From assembly GCA_019914945.1 (NCBI GenBank), contig CM034111.1, positions 7,068,001-7,132,000 of the forward strand: 64,000 nucleotides of DNA, in the 5' to 3' direction. The DNA is from Typha latifolia. Its lineage: Eukaryota > Streptophyta > Magnoliopsida > Poales > Typhaceae. Shown piece by piece: positions 35,756 to 49,200 of the stretch. The stretch's first letter is position 1. Each line of letters begins with the position of its first letter. The notes under the pieces are model-generated. The model had not been told where the DNA came from. It worked only from the letters and a program-made list of their open reading frames with translations, and ran no database searches. The translations under genes were made by a program, and so were the position numbers.

Positions 35756-35804
35756 TCAAGTTCTCTTCTGGCGTTTACGAAGACCCATGCGCGATTTTGC
35801 ATAT
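35756..35804 (-). CDS. RRM gene terminal exon i
   Basis: 49 bp with stop TGA at 35756-35758. Acceptor CCCTAG. Encodes [15 protein letters not shown], the basic C-terminal tail normal for the family. Confidence 0.94.
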
Positions 35805-38800
35805 CTAGGGTGGTTCTTGTTAAGAAAAAAAGTATATTTGTTATATAAGAGGAATCTGCAACATGATAAAAGAGGAAAAACAATCTCCCCTTTATACTAT
35901 ATTGAATTAATAATGTGAAATAATTTTACACAAAGGATACTCCAATCGCATGCCTTCCCCTACTGAAGAGTATAAAATGGTACCTTGCAGATGATTTAGG
36001 GCAGCAGTTGAACTCTCCACATCCTATAATAAGCAATTACAGATTAAAAATTTGTCACGAGAAAGCTCAAGGTCGAAAATTTTACCAAAATAGCAAGTAC
36101 AAATAGGCAGAGATATTTGCCAAGAATAAATTATGGAAGAAACATAGTAGCAGGTATACACGGAATACATTAGCAATTCATCATCAAATTAAGTTCAAAC
36201 TTCATCTTGCAAAGATCAGCTCATTGAAACACAGACTGATCTTGTCTTAAGAATAGCTGAAGAAAAATATTTTTTCTATATACTGTTGAATGCGACATTC
36301 TTGCAGAGCTATTATTTTGGTTGACGAAAATACTGTCAAATCCACTCAGAAGTTTTAAAGCTCTAACCAAGGAGGAAGGTATGGACTGAAAACTTTATGA
36401 TGAAAGGTCTGATCGTCCCTTGTGTTTATACACTGTTCCTGAGCTCTCTGGAGAGTTTCTAAAGAAACTTCAGGTATTCCAGGGCAGCTATGATAAAAGA
36501 GCAAGCTAGGACGCAATAATGAGAGAGATGTTACAAGAAGAAAAGCGAGACAGAATCAATCCACATCAAAAGAAAACAGAGTTAAGAAGATAAATAAATA
36601 GAAGAAAGGAAAGAGAAAAATTGAAAAAAGATTATAGTAAAGTGGCACTAGTTTAGCCCCATGGGCTTTCTATAAAGAAATTAGAAAAAAAAGTGGTACC
36701 CTGTCATACTATGAATTAGAAAAAACTTCTTGAAGTTGGACAAAAGTCATATTTGTAGAAGAAAATAGCCAAGACTTACCTACATCTATGGAGCAGCTTA
36801 TTATGTAAATTACTTGTAATTTTCTGTTTCTTTGACCAAGTCAGCTCAAAAATACCTTGTTAACTATCATCTTCCTAATAACATATAAATGAATAGGTAG
36901 TAAATTTCTCTCCAGTGGCACAAGGTCAGATGCTCACTGAATAGTAAATGAGAAATTAGAAGGGGAGTTGATTAGAACTTCATAGAAAGCAACAAAGTAG
37001 AAAATATAGTTGGCAATCTAGTATCAAATGCAAATATCTAAGGCACCCATACGTGGAAAGTAGAAAATACTGATGAAGTAACTATGAAGAAAGCAACAAA
37101 GTTAAAATTAAGTAACTACGAAGAACTTTGGACTACCTGGAAGTCAACAAATGCAACAGGAATCCCATACTTGTTTTGCATCTTCAATTTTAAGAATCCA
37201 GGGCATCTAGGCACAAATTAAGTCGTACAACATTAAGAAGCATATGGATATAGTTCAACATGAAGTATACTTGATGTGAAAGAGACCTTGAAAAAGCCTG
37301 TGCTAGCTCTTGTTCAGAACATGTCGGACCTAGATTAGCCACAAAAAGTGTTGGACATGCAGAATTATTTTGAGGCAGAAAAGCTGTGGAATTCTGTAAA
37401 GTAGGATATTTAAGTTACTCATTTCAAAAGAAAATAAAAATAACATAAACATTTTACATGTAAGAAATCTGAAGCTTATGCAAGCATGGAGAAGAACAAA
37501 TTGAACAGAACTCCCAGTTAAACAGAAACAGCAATAGCATATTATGAGGGCTATTTGCACAAAAAGACTCTTAGGTTTTGATAATAGTAAAATTGGGCTC
37601 TTGAAACTAAACGAGTTTATTTTTTATATCAGATGTATACCTTTCTATAGAGAAATGCACACAATTCACATTAGAGATGCATATAAGGGCCCATTTTTAT
37701 TATTTTAAAATTGACAGGTCTTTTTGATACAAATGCCCCCACATTATGAATTCCATAATTAATTAAGTATAGAAAAGAAAAACTTTTACTACTACAACAA
37801 ATTCGAAGCAATAGTTGACATTTACGACATCAAAGTGAAATCATGTATCAGAAATAAGATAGATCATAGCATAGTAGCAATTATTAGATTTCTTATCAAG
37901 AACTATTTGAAAATATTAATAAAACTAGAATTTACTACATTGTATCAATATTGGTACCAGTATCGGTATCAGTATTGCTATCAGTCCAGGAGAAAATGAT
38001 ACGCAACGGCAATATCAACCATTTCAGCCACAATATTGATTGTTTCATTTTGGACTATTTTTTAATTGCTTAAATATAAAAAATATACAAAAACCATAGA
38101 AAAATGTTAGAAGTTGAGGAAAATAAAGAAAAGAAAATTTAGATTACTCCCAAAAGAAGAAGAAAGTACTATGAATAAATATTGAATTCTGGATGCATTC
38201 ATTAAGTACATTTGTTTATTATACCATCATCACCTCTACAACAAAGAAAGTAGAGAGTCTTATGCAGATGAGACCAATAACTACTTTTGCAACAGACATG
38301 AGCGTAGAGGTTTTAAAAGAAAAACTGAAAAAAGGTGAAGGAAGAAAAGGATAGGAACAACAAAGAAAAGAGAGAAAAATAGGATGGAAACGTAAAATAT
38401 TTCCAGATTTCAATAGCTTAATAATTAATGTCTCAAGTTGTATTTAGATTAGATGCAAATTATTGATGTGTTCCACATATAATTCATATAAAAAGAAAAT
38501 CAAAATTTTGTGTTTATGCTTTTACGGCTGAAAGCTAAACTAGACATGTGCTCAAACTTCCCTCTCTCTCCATTGCTCAAACTAGACATGTGCAAACAAT
38601 AGTTTGTGTCGGGTTCAATTCATGTCTAGTTCCAAGCCGAATTATTTTGGAAAAGCCCAAGCCCGACCCAACCCGATGTAATTTAATTACTTCAAGGTCA
38701 AGCCCGCCCTATTAGCATATTAGAGATCCTGAGCCCAACCCAATGACCCGATAAAAAGTTAATGGGATCGAATAAGCTTTACAAAACTCTATTGTTATAA

Positions 38801-41800
38801 AGGTTTAGACATCGTAGATAGATTTTTAATATATAATATATATATATATATATATAATAGTGGGCCAGCTTTGGCTTAGGCCTTCGGAAATGGCATGAGG
38901 CCCAACCCCAACCCAAAGTTCAATTGGGCTTAAACTTTTTGGCTCGACTCAGCCCATTGGGTCGAAAAACTCTAACCTGACCTATTGAATAGTTGGAAAG
39001 TATTTAGTATCAACTAGGAAGCATGGACACTTCAAATAGTATGTATGTTTGTGTCCCACACTAGTCGGATATTGACACTCATTGTACCCTCATTGGACAC
39101 GTATCGAAAACTTATAAAAAGTATCCATAATTTAAAAAAATATAGAATAAATTCGAACACTTGTGAGACATATTTTAGAATTAAAATTTATCATATTCTA
39201 TAAAATCTTGATTGGATATGGATATCAAATGGAAGCATGACTAACACTTTTTAATGAAATTATCTATTGTAAGAATTTCTTGCATATGCTGGAGAAATGT
39301 AATACAAAATCATAGATTTAGTTAGAGTAATGGTGGTTAATTATTTATTCTCATAATACTGAATTATATTCACATATTGGCATTGTCATTTTTTACTTGT
39401 GATATCTTTGTGGTATTGTAAACATTTTATTTTTCTCTCATGAATAATTTATGCATGCATACGTATTTATATTATAAGTTGGAAAATTATTTATCTAAAT
39501 GTATCAAAAATATTTATTTAAACGTATCAATAATATATATAATGCTTTTATTTATTAATTTTATCATGCCCTAAACATCATCTTATTTTATTAAGATTTG
39601 TCATATCCCTGTTTCCGTATCGTATCAAATCCGTGTTCCATGTCAATGTTCGTGCTTCTTAGAGTATCAATCGTTATATTCCTTAAAACGTAATAGTTGA
39701 ATGTACAAAAGTAGATAGTTATCCTTAGCAGCTTATTTACAGAATCTTATTCTTTTTTGGTGTAAAAATGCAGTCAACAAAGCGAGACATTTAATCTAGG
39801 AAACATAAACACCTTGACCAAAAGATATGCTTACCTATCTCATAGAAACCTATGAACATTAATATTATTTATGCAGAGAAGCAAGGTAAAATTTGATCCT
39901 AGAACTTCACAAAACATCACAATGAATAAATCAAATCTAAGTGAGGTAGAGACTGATGTTGTGCAAGTCTGCATCAAAGTTCTGTACTTAATACAAGTTA
40001 TTATGATGGTAGAGATATATATGGTTATATACTAGATTTTGATGATTCCAAAACAAATATAATAGTGTTCCAGAACAAGTTTGATGCTACATTGTTAGTA
40101 TCATCAACAGCAATACAATTGAGAACACTTGTTGTAGTAGAATTGAACAAATATGTGATTGTCCTATCTGATGACAGAATTATTTTCTATCAAACTCATG
40201 TTGATATGAGAACCAAAAAAGTTCTTCATTCATCTTATTCATGGATTGTCGTGCTGATTGGCAAGAGCCATTGAGATATTCATAAAATGTTGGCGACTCA
40301 TCTCCTTTGTATTAATTATATTCATAATATTTTTATCTCATAAGTCAGCCCTCAAGCAAGAAGATCATGTCAGGCTCTATACTAAGTTTTATGTAGTCTT
40401 TTCTATTCAAAATCGTTTTAGTTTACCACAGTGGTCAAAGAACACATTTCTTCATCTTGTTTAGCATGTTCACAGAACTATGAGGAAAACTTCTTATACA
40501 CTCCAGGCTCATCTAACGTTGTTAAACGAGTTATTCAAAAGCTCATAACTATTGATCAAGTGATCAAGGGCCACCATGAAGCCAAAGATTATAGAAAGTA
40601 AATGATGTACACCAACATATAGACAATCTCAAGGAAAGTCCAGATTCCTCTGAACATAGGGAAAGTAATTCAGCCATGGATGTCTAACCTATGTTTTAAA
40701 TATTATTTTAGGCTAATTAGACTATTTTATTGATTTAGTTTTAGGTACTGAGCAGGCCTAGCCAATTATCAAATTTCGATTGGCTTATATGTCAGGCTAG
40801 TCCGCATCAATTTTGAATAAGTAATAGGAAAGGATTTGAGGTTGAAAGTTGAATGAGGGTAGGATTTCTAGGAATCTAAGTATTCAACTACTATTCACAT
40901 AAGGAATAGTAGACCTAGGCACCTCCAGTGCTTGGGGAGCCTGGCCATTATTTTTCATTACTTCAGGGGACATTCATTATCTGAGGGCTTAGCCTAAGTG
41001 TTGGCCCCTAGGTGTTTGACTCAAAAAATTAATAAAGTAATCCTACGCATATCCTAACCAAAATAGGACTTAAGCATAGCCAATATAAGGAAGGAAGGGT
41101 TGGTTTGGATAGATAGAGAATCTGATTAAAAGGAAAGAGCCTTACCTTAAGATCCATGTCTTTCGAGGATATCAAATGCAGAATATCTTTTTGCACTTGG
41201 GTATTTCCCAGCCCAGTTTATGTCTCCCTTCTTCCTTTTTTTTCTCTTCTTTTCTTTTTGGGTAGAAAACTACCATCATGCTATCATTTCCCTCTTCTAT
41301 TCTTTCTGATTAATATCTTTTTTTATCACAACCAACTCACTGGAATGAGCTTCACAGGAAGTATTATAATGCAGAATCTATTTTGGCCTGGACAAACAAA
41401 TCCATCATTCCCATTATTAAAGCTTTCGCCATTTCACTAAAACTGGCATGTGAACTCCCTTACATGTGTGCCAAAGTTAAGAAGACTTGATCAAGAGATT
41501 GATAAAATTTCGAACTTCAGATTTTGAAGGGCTCCCTTACATGTGTGCCAAAGGGAACAATCTTATTAGAAAACAAATTAAAATTAGGATGAAGCTTACT
41601 AAGAACTTGAAAAAGAAAAATTGGTGCGGACACCAGTCCTAGATCATCGATCAGACACACGTACAGTCGCAGGCACAGCAGAGCAGCTGATGCAGACTTC
41701 ACCTTTACATGTGTATTCATGCATGTGCAAGATGGCAGCCCACCTGGTGACACACTAGTTGGGTCATAGATCATGAGAAGACTTTTATGTTGAGAGCATT

Positions 41801-44800
41801 TTGGCCTTTTATGTTTTTTTAAAGCTAGGACAAAAGCCTTTATTAAGTCTATTGACGAGCATGTTTGAATTTTGGTTGTTAATGGTTATTCTCCTACTAC
41901 TGAAAAATCTAGAGAAACTATTGTGCCAAAAGCTGTGAAAAAGTAGAATAAGATTGATCTCTGAGAACTTGGGATGGACTAATAAGGCCCTCAATGTTAT
42001 TTTCAGCAGTGTCTCCTAAAATGAATTTCAAAGGATCTGTACTTGTGAAATTACAAAAAAAACATGAGATATAAAAGAAACTACTCGCGAAGGTATGCAT
42101 TATGTTAAATATCTAAAATTCATAGATTGACTACTTTTCCTAAGAGTCAGGTAGGACTGTCACAATAAACAAGCAGCTTGGACATGGCCCAACTTAGGCT
42201 CGAGCTCAGCTCAACTTGAGCTGAGCTGAGCCAGAGCCTAAGTTGAGCCAAAAATAGAACTCGAAACTAATTTCAAGCCGAGCCTGAGTCAAAGCTGCCC
42301 CCCTTAAGCTCGGCTTGAAAGGCAAAAGTTAATATATTAAAATATACATAGTATATTTATAAGAATTAGATCTTTAATCCAATGGCTCATATCTCTCCGC
42401 AATATCCTAATATTATCATCACTAAATCCCACTCAAAACCCTGTCCTCATCTGATCCCTCAATCCCTCATCTCCTTAGCCTCCATCGGCCTCATCTCATC
42501 TCTCAACCCCTCATCTCCTTAGCCTCTATCGGCCTCCTCCACCTCCGACTTGCATCTCATACTTGCTAGTCACAAAGGACTCAACTTTCTTCACCAACAC
42601 ACCCAAGATTGCAGATCCCAACATCTCCTCAAAAGAAGCAGAGTGAACTCAATGTTTGAAGGAGAAAGACATAACAGAGTGCCTTCATCATTTGTGGCTT
42701 TTAATTTTTCTGTCATTCTCACAATAGCTTTCTATATCTTGTATGATTCACGGAACAGTTTGAAGATCTAATCAAGTTGAAGACCTTAGAGTTGAAGACC
42801 TTAGACATAATAGAGTGCCTTACATAAAGAATTGAAGATCTTGTATGTTCCACTCTAAGGTTTTTCATGTTCCACACTCTAATTAAGTTGAAGACCTTAG
42901 AGTGGAACATGAAAAAACACAAGAAGAGAAGAGAACCTTACATAAAGAATTGAAAGATTTCTAACTCTCTCAAATCTAAAAAATCTCTTTTGGACTTATA
43001 AAAGAAAAATTCTAAAGAGGAATTGGGTGAGAAACTGAGAATATTAAAGGTTCCGAATCTAAAGTAGAGTCTAACTTGCATTTTCAAGCATTCCATCTAT
43101 TCTCACACAATTTAAACCACCTTCTTGGAGCTCAAAAGCAAAATCAAAATCCGAAACATCTCCACAGATTTGCCATCTACATTTGAGAGAACATGGTGAT
43201 GTGTACCCCTACCATCTAACTTGCTGAATTTTATTTTTCAAATTGATTTGGCGTTTGATTTTATATTCATTTAAAGAAGAGAAATAGATTGGAAGTAAAG
43301 AAGTTGAATGACCTTATTTATGTACAATTTAATGTAAGAATGAAAGATCGAAAGATAGTAAAAGAGAAAATTCTAGTCCCTTCAAAAGAAAGAAATAATG
43401 CAAAGTAATAATTGCATAATAATCATCTAGAACAAGAGGTCTTTCTAGATGAAGAGTTAACTTGGGAGACGGTAACAGAAGTATTAGAAGCCGAAGTGTA
43501 TTTAAGATCAATGATTAGCACTAGATCTACTCAAGCAACTACTAGTAGCAATCCTTCAAATTCTCTAGATGAGTAATTAATCGAGTTGGATAAAGAAACG
43601 GACGACGACAATGACGTTGAGCTAGAGCTTGATGATGTTTTGAATGATAATCAATTAGCAAACGAACCTCCTCTCTAGATTGTGAAGAAGATTTAAAAAA
43701 TATTAGAAGAGGGCCTTTATTTTGTTATGGTTGTGAACTTGATAATTGATCATGTTATTTGTTAGTTTTGATATTTTTATTCATGTTATTTGTTATGGTT
43801 GTGAATTTGTTGCTAAAAACTTATGGTTGTGATAATTTTGAATCTTTGATTATGTATTTATGTTATTTGTTACGGACCTTATGGTTGTGAACTTGCTATT
43901 ATGGTTGCGAATTGTGATTATGTTATTTAGTATTTTGGCGTAGTGCACTATTAAATTATTTATATATACTATATTAGTTACATATTAGCATACAATGTAT
44001 ATTATATATTTGTATCATATATGTTTACTTTTTATTTTTTATTATTTCATATTAAAAATGTTAGACAGTCTCGTCATCCATCTTGTCGTCCACCTTCCGT
44101 CTAGGCGCTAGGTGGTGGGGTGACTACCTGCCACCCACAGCCACCTTATAATACTCACCACTCGTGTCCACCTTACAATACATTGACCCCTACCCTTTTA
44201 TTTGTCCATCGTGTGATTATCTATGAATAGGAAATCTTATGTTCCGATATGTCATTGATGCAAGATATAAAGTCATATGGGGCTAGATGTTTTGTTCCTC
44301 CCACTACATTTGACACATTCATAGAGTTAGATAGAGTGCATGTAGATGATAATTATGTCAGATTGAATCATATGATTGGGAAGAAACATAGGAAAGGTAG
44401 GAGCAGCATAAAGCATACAAAACCGGTCACTCGTTAGAATGTGAGAGGCTCAGAGCTACATACTAGAGAGATTCAAGCTACAATGATACAATCTCCCCTT
44501 TTTGATCAAGGCTCAATCTATTCCGATTTTCAGATCTGGAAGAGATCTGACATGAAACTTTGGAAATAGATCCCGAAAGATGTCATCGTTGGATCGACGT
44601 GAGATTTTAATATATTGTACCCCCCGGAAAAGAGCTTTCCAACAAATCAAGTTTCAGGCGAATTGGATATCGGGATCTCGAGATATCATCCGATTAGTGG
44701 GCAAACATCAGGGTGGCACGAGATCCGTAGATGGAGGCACGAGATCCTAGATGATGGTGGATAGTGGTGGACCGGCGTTAATAGGGTAGCACCAGTGAGT

Positions 44801-46211
44801 AAGTGGTGGTGGAAGGGTTATGGGTAATGGAAGGATTAGGGCAAGTGATGGATAGATTGAAAGAAGGGAGAGGAGAGAGCCGCCATTAAGGGACTAAGGT
44901 GATTGGCCGGTCGAGGGAGGTTAGAAGCAACGTCGCCGGGGAACGAGAGAACAGGAGAGAAGAAGACGAAGAAAGTAGGGCAAAAACTCAATTCATCAAT
45001 AATCATTCTATGGTTGCCATCCACATCTTTAGAGGCTAACCAAACAATTTAAAATTGGCAATTATTAACCCTAAAACAGTAGATTTTTGCCGACCGCGTT
45101 CGAACGCGCCCATATCGCATTCGAACGCACATTTTACGTTCTCTGTATGTGCGAACGCGATGCAGGCGTTTGCAGGCGCGTTCGAACGTGGCGTTCGAAC
45201 GTAGATTTTGCACTCTTTGGATGTGCGAACCTGATGCAGGCGTTCACAAGCGCGTTCAAACGCACTCCACCCGCGTCCAAACGCGAAATACAGAAAACTT
45301 ATTTTTTAGGACTTAAACAGTAAAATAAGAAACAAAAACATCCCTAAAGTGTATCCATGCTCGAGATGACATCGGTAAAGTCCGAATCGTATCAATCCAC
45401 CACGCTACTGCAACCTTGTCCTGAAGGTTTGAAATTAGGGAAGCAATCTCTGAACTCTGACTCAAGCTCCTCCATGATTTGATCTTCTGCATTGGTTCCC
45501 CACATATCTAAAAATAGAGGAAGGGTTGGTGCTGAAAAGGAGGCGAGCTCACTTGTGTCCAGTTGGCGCGAAAGGGCATCGATGCTCGGTTCTCGATCCC
45601 CATTTTGTAGACTAGTTCGTAGTCATACCCAAGGAGCTTCGTGACCCACCGTTGCTGTGCTGGGGTGTGCGCACGTTGCTCCATGAAGTAGGGTAAGCTA
45701 CGCTAGACCGTGCGGATAGTAAATCGTTGACCAATCAAGTAGGGTCGCTATTTGGTGACGGCGTGTAGAATTGCTAGCATTTCGCACTCGTAGGTGGATA
45801 GCTATCGCCACCGGTTTTATAACAACCCAACCTTAAAAAAATAAAAAAATAATAATAATAAATAAATCAAATTAAATTAAATTTTGGGCACGTGGCCGGC
45901 CTTGTGCCCATGCAGCATCATGCTGCATGGGGGCATCATGCGTCACTTGCCCGGCCAGCTGGCCGCGGCGGGCCCCACCCTACCGCCACCACCGACTTCC
46001 CTCTCCCCACCGCCTCTCTTGCTCTCTTTTACTTCTCTCCACTCTATCCCTTTCGGTCTCTCTCTCTCACTCTCCTCTCTCTCTCTCAAACTCTCTTTCT
46101 CCTTCTCTCTAACTACTACCGTCACCGACCCGCTGGCCGGTGCTACCTCCCCTAGAACCGCCACCGGTGAGGTCTCTCACTTCCCCTCTTTTCTTTTCCC
46201 TCCCTCCCTCC

Positions 46212-46256
<45 letters not shown>

Positions 46257-49200
46257 CGCGCGCGCTAATACCCGAGCTCGTGCTCATCGGAGCTGAGCCA
46301 CCGGCCGCTGGCTGGCCAATAGCGACCGATGCCCTTTCCGTCAGCCCGGGTCCGCAACCCCCTCCATCCTCCCCTCCCTTCTTCTCCTCTTCTTCTTCTT
46401 CTTCTTTTTCTTCTTCTTCTTTCTCCTTTCTTTTTCTTCTTCTTCCTCAGCTTCTTCTCCTTCTCTTTCTGCACAGTGCTGGGCTCAGCACTGCACTGAT
46501 GGCAGTGTCTTAATTAATTAATTATTTATTTATTTAGATTTATTGATGTTATTTATTTAGACTTTTCCTTCTTAATTAATGCAAATAGAATATTTAGACA
46601 TTAATTATTTTAATAACAATATATATTCTTCAATATGTTTATTATTAATTATAATTTGTATAATTAATGATTAATTAGGTATAAATATAGGTAATACTTA
46701 TATTTATTTATATCTCTATTAGATTAATATATAGATTTGTAAATTATAATTTATCAAATTTGTAGAATAAGATACATTTTAAGTAATTCTAATCAAGGTT
46801 CCCAGTATCGGGATCGGGATCGGTATCGGCTGTCCAGAAAAACGATACGTATCGGCCGTATCGGCCGTTCGTATCGGATCGGACTATTTTTTAATTATAT
46901 AAAATTCTAAATATTATTTAAAAATGCAGAAAAATTTAGAAAAATGACAAAAAATAAGAAAACAAAAATTACTCACATATGAAGTCTAAAAACTTAAAAA
47001 AATGTATTAACTTACTCAAAATTTAAAACTTTGTTGAATACCGAAATGGTTCTCGTAAATTTCTATAGTCTTCATCATCATAATCACCATAAGTTTGTAA
47101 ATATTGATGTCTCGGGACCCGATGCTCCAAAAAGTGATTCCATCATACTAGTCATATTGTATGGATCTTGTTGTGTGACTTGCGTTTGAGGAGGATAATA
47201 ACCAAAGATTGGATCTTGTGCTGAGAATACGAGGATACGAGGACAATAACTAGCATATGGATCTTGTGATGGCTCCAAACAATAAATACTCGATGTACCA
47301 TAATCATAGGAACCAAAATGCATCTCATGACGACGTCACTGATATGTATATATATCCTCAGTTTCTTTGTCTTCACTCCTTATGCCTCCTTGACTTTCCT
47401 CAACAAATTTAGATGGAACGATCTCACCACCATATGTATCATCAGGACTATGACTCGTACCAGCCTCTGCCCTCGTCGTGATCTCTCCCAATATTTCATC
47501 TAACCATGGGTTATCTCTCACATCTAATAACCTTGTCCTCCATTTCTCTCGATCCATGGAGTCAAGGGGGTCTTCTTCATCAAAAACATGATTTAAATCA
47601 ATCGGTTGTTCATTTTCTGTCTTTTCTTCTTAAATTTCTCTCCCAATCTCATATTATAATGACAAATAACTAACTTATCCAATCTTTCCATTGTCAGTCG
47701 GTTGCGTGTTTTTGTGTGGATTAAGGAAAAAGTAGTCCAATTTCTTTCACACTGTGATGAAGACACAGTTTGACTTAAAATTTTCTTTGCTATTGGCGTC
47801 AAATTTGGTGCCTCCTTCCATCCATAAATAGACCACCATTCAAATTGGGTGTTATGAGATATAGGCTGAAGAACTTTAGCGTCTTGAATTGCCCACTCTC
47901 AATCTATATCTCTCCATCCGAAATCGAAATATATTATTAGCTTATTGATTATATTGAAAGTTAAAACTTGAAACAAATAATAATAAAATTATTTAATTGA
48001 ATCATAACTCACTTCTTTATCGCACGATTTGTTTATGAATATCGGGCTCAAGCTTGCGATTACCTTTCTAACCCCCAACAAGACTTCACTATCATTATTG
48101 ACATTTTTAGAGAATTGAAATCTTGGATTAAGAAAATACCCTGTAGAAATTTAAAATTTGTAAATTGTAAGCATTCAAATTTTTAAATATTCATAAATAA
48201 AAGTAAATTAAAACTTAGAACTTAAAAGCATACTTACCAGCAGCGTGTATATCTCTATGTAGTTGTTTGTTCCATTTAGAATCAATCATCTTCCACCACT
48301 TCCTATAACTTTGGCCCACATTTTTTTATTGATTCTTTAGCTATGTCCATTGCCTCATATAAGAAACCCATCTCGGACTTGTCATCACCGTCTACAAGTC
48401 TTAATACTTTGACAAGAGGCTCAAATCTTTGCGGTGGCAATTGTAATATTATTCCAAAATGTATTTCCAAGAGCCATATTTTTCAAAGTTTCACCTAAAG
48501 ATTTATCTTTAGGTTTCATATTCTTAATTTTCATAGACCACTCCTGTGATGTAAACATCCGCATAATATCATCCTTGTAGCGCATGATGCTCTCCAAGGC
48601 TAAAAAGTGAGTGGCAAATCTAGTGACCTGGTCGATGATCTCCCTACCACCACCATCATCTCGCCCGAGTAAATTAAGAACCCACCCATGGTTATATATA
48701 AAATTTGTTAACCTCTGACCTTCACATATGACCATGTCAATTTCAGGCTCTTTTGTAATATCCTCTAACATCAGATCAATACAATGTGCAGCACATGGCG
48801 TCCAATATAAATGAGGTCTTTTAATCATCAGTAAATTTCCAGCAGCTTTATAATTTGCCCCATTATCAGTAACCACTTGGACTACTCTTTTTTCACCAAT
48901 TTCTTGTACCACCTCATCCATCAACTGACAAATATAATCTGCATTTTTGAAATGAGCAATAGCATCCACAGACTTCAAAAATATTGTCCCCATGCCAGAG
49001 TACACTAAGAAATTAATTATATTTCTTCTGTTTTGTGTACTCCACCCATCACACATCAGTGTACAACCAAATTCATCCCAATACCGTTCATCTACCTCTG
49101 AGTCAAGATATTTAGTAGCAATATCATTTGAACTAGGAGGGGGAACACCAGGCCCTACTGATTGTATAGCATCCACCATAGTGTGATAGTAAGGGCTATC

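Noticed and set aside
36355..36500. Minus-strand open stretch [19 protein letters not shown] inside intron g-h
   Set aside because: It superficially echoes the CPGF of exon g, but a candidate acceptor puts it out of frame with a stop after five codons. No domain.
44249..44437. 62-codon plus-strand frame ([15 protein letters not shown]...)
   Set aside because: No homologous family recognised, opposite to the host gene, inside its intron next to a transposon; no evidence that it is a gene.
45884..46513. 209-codon open frame, Ser/Leu/Pro-rich
   Set aside because: It lies within the 5' half of the solo LTR and is built from CT runs. Equivalent copies at 13672-16761 do not conserve it.
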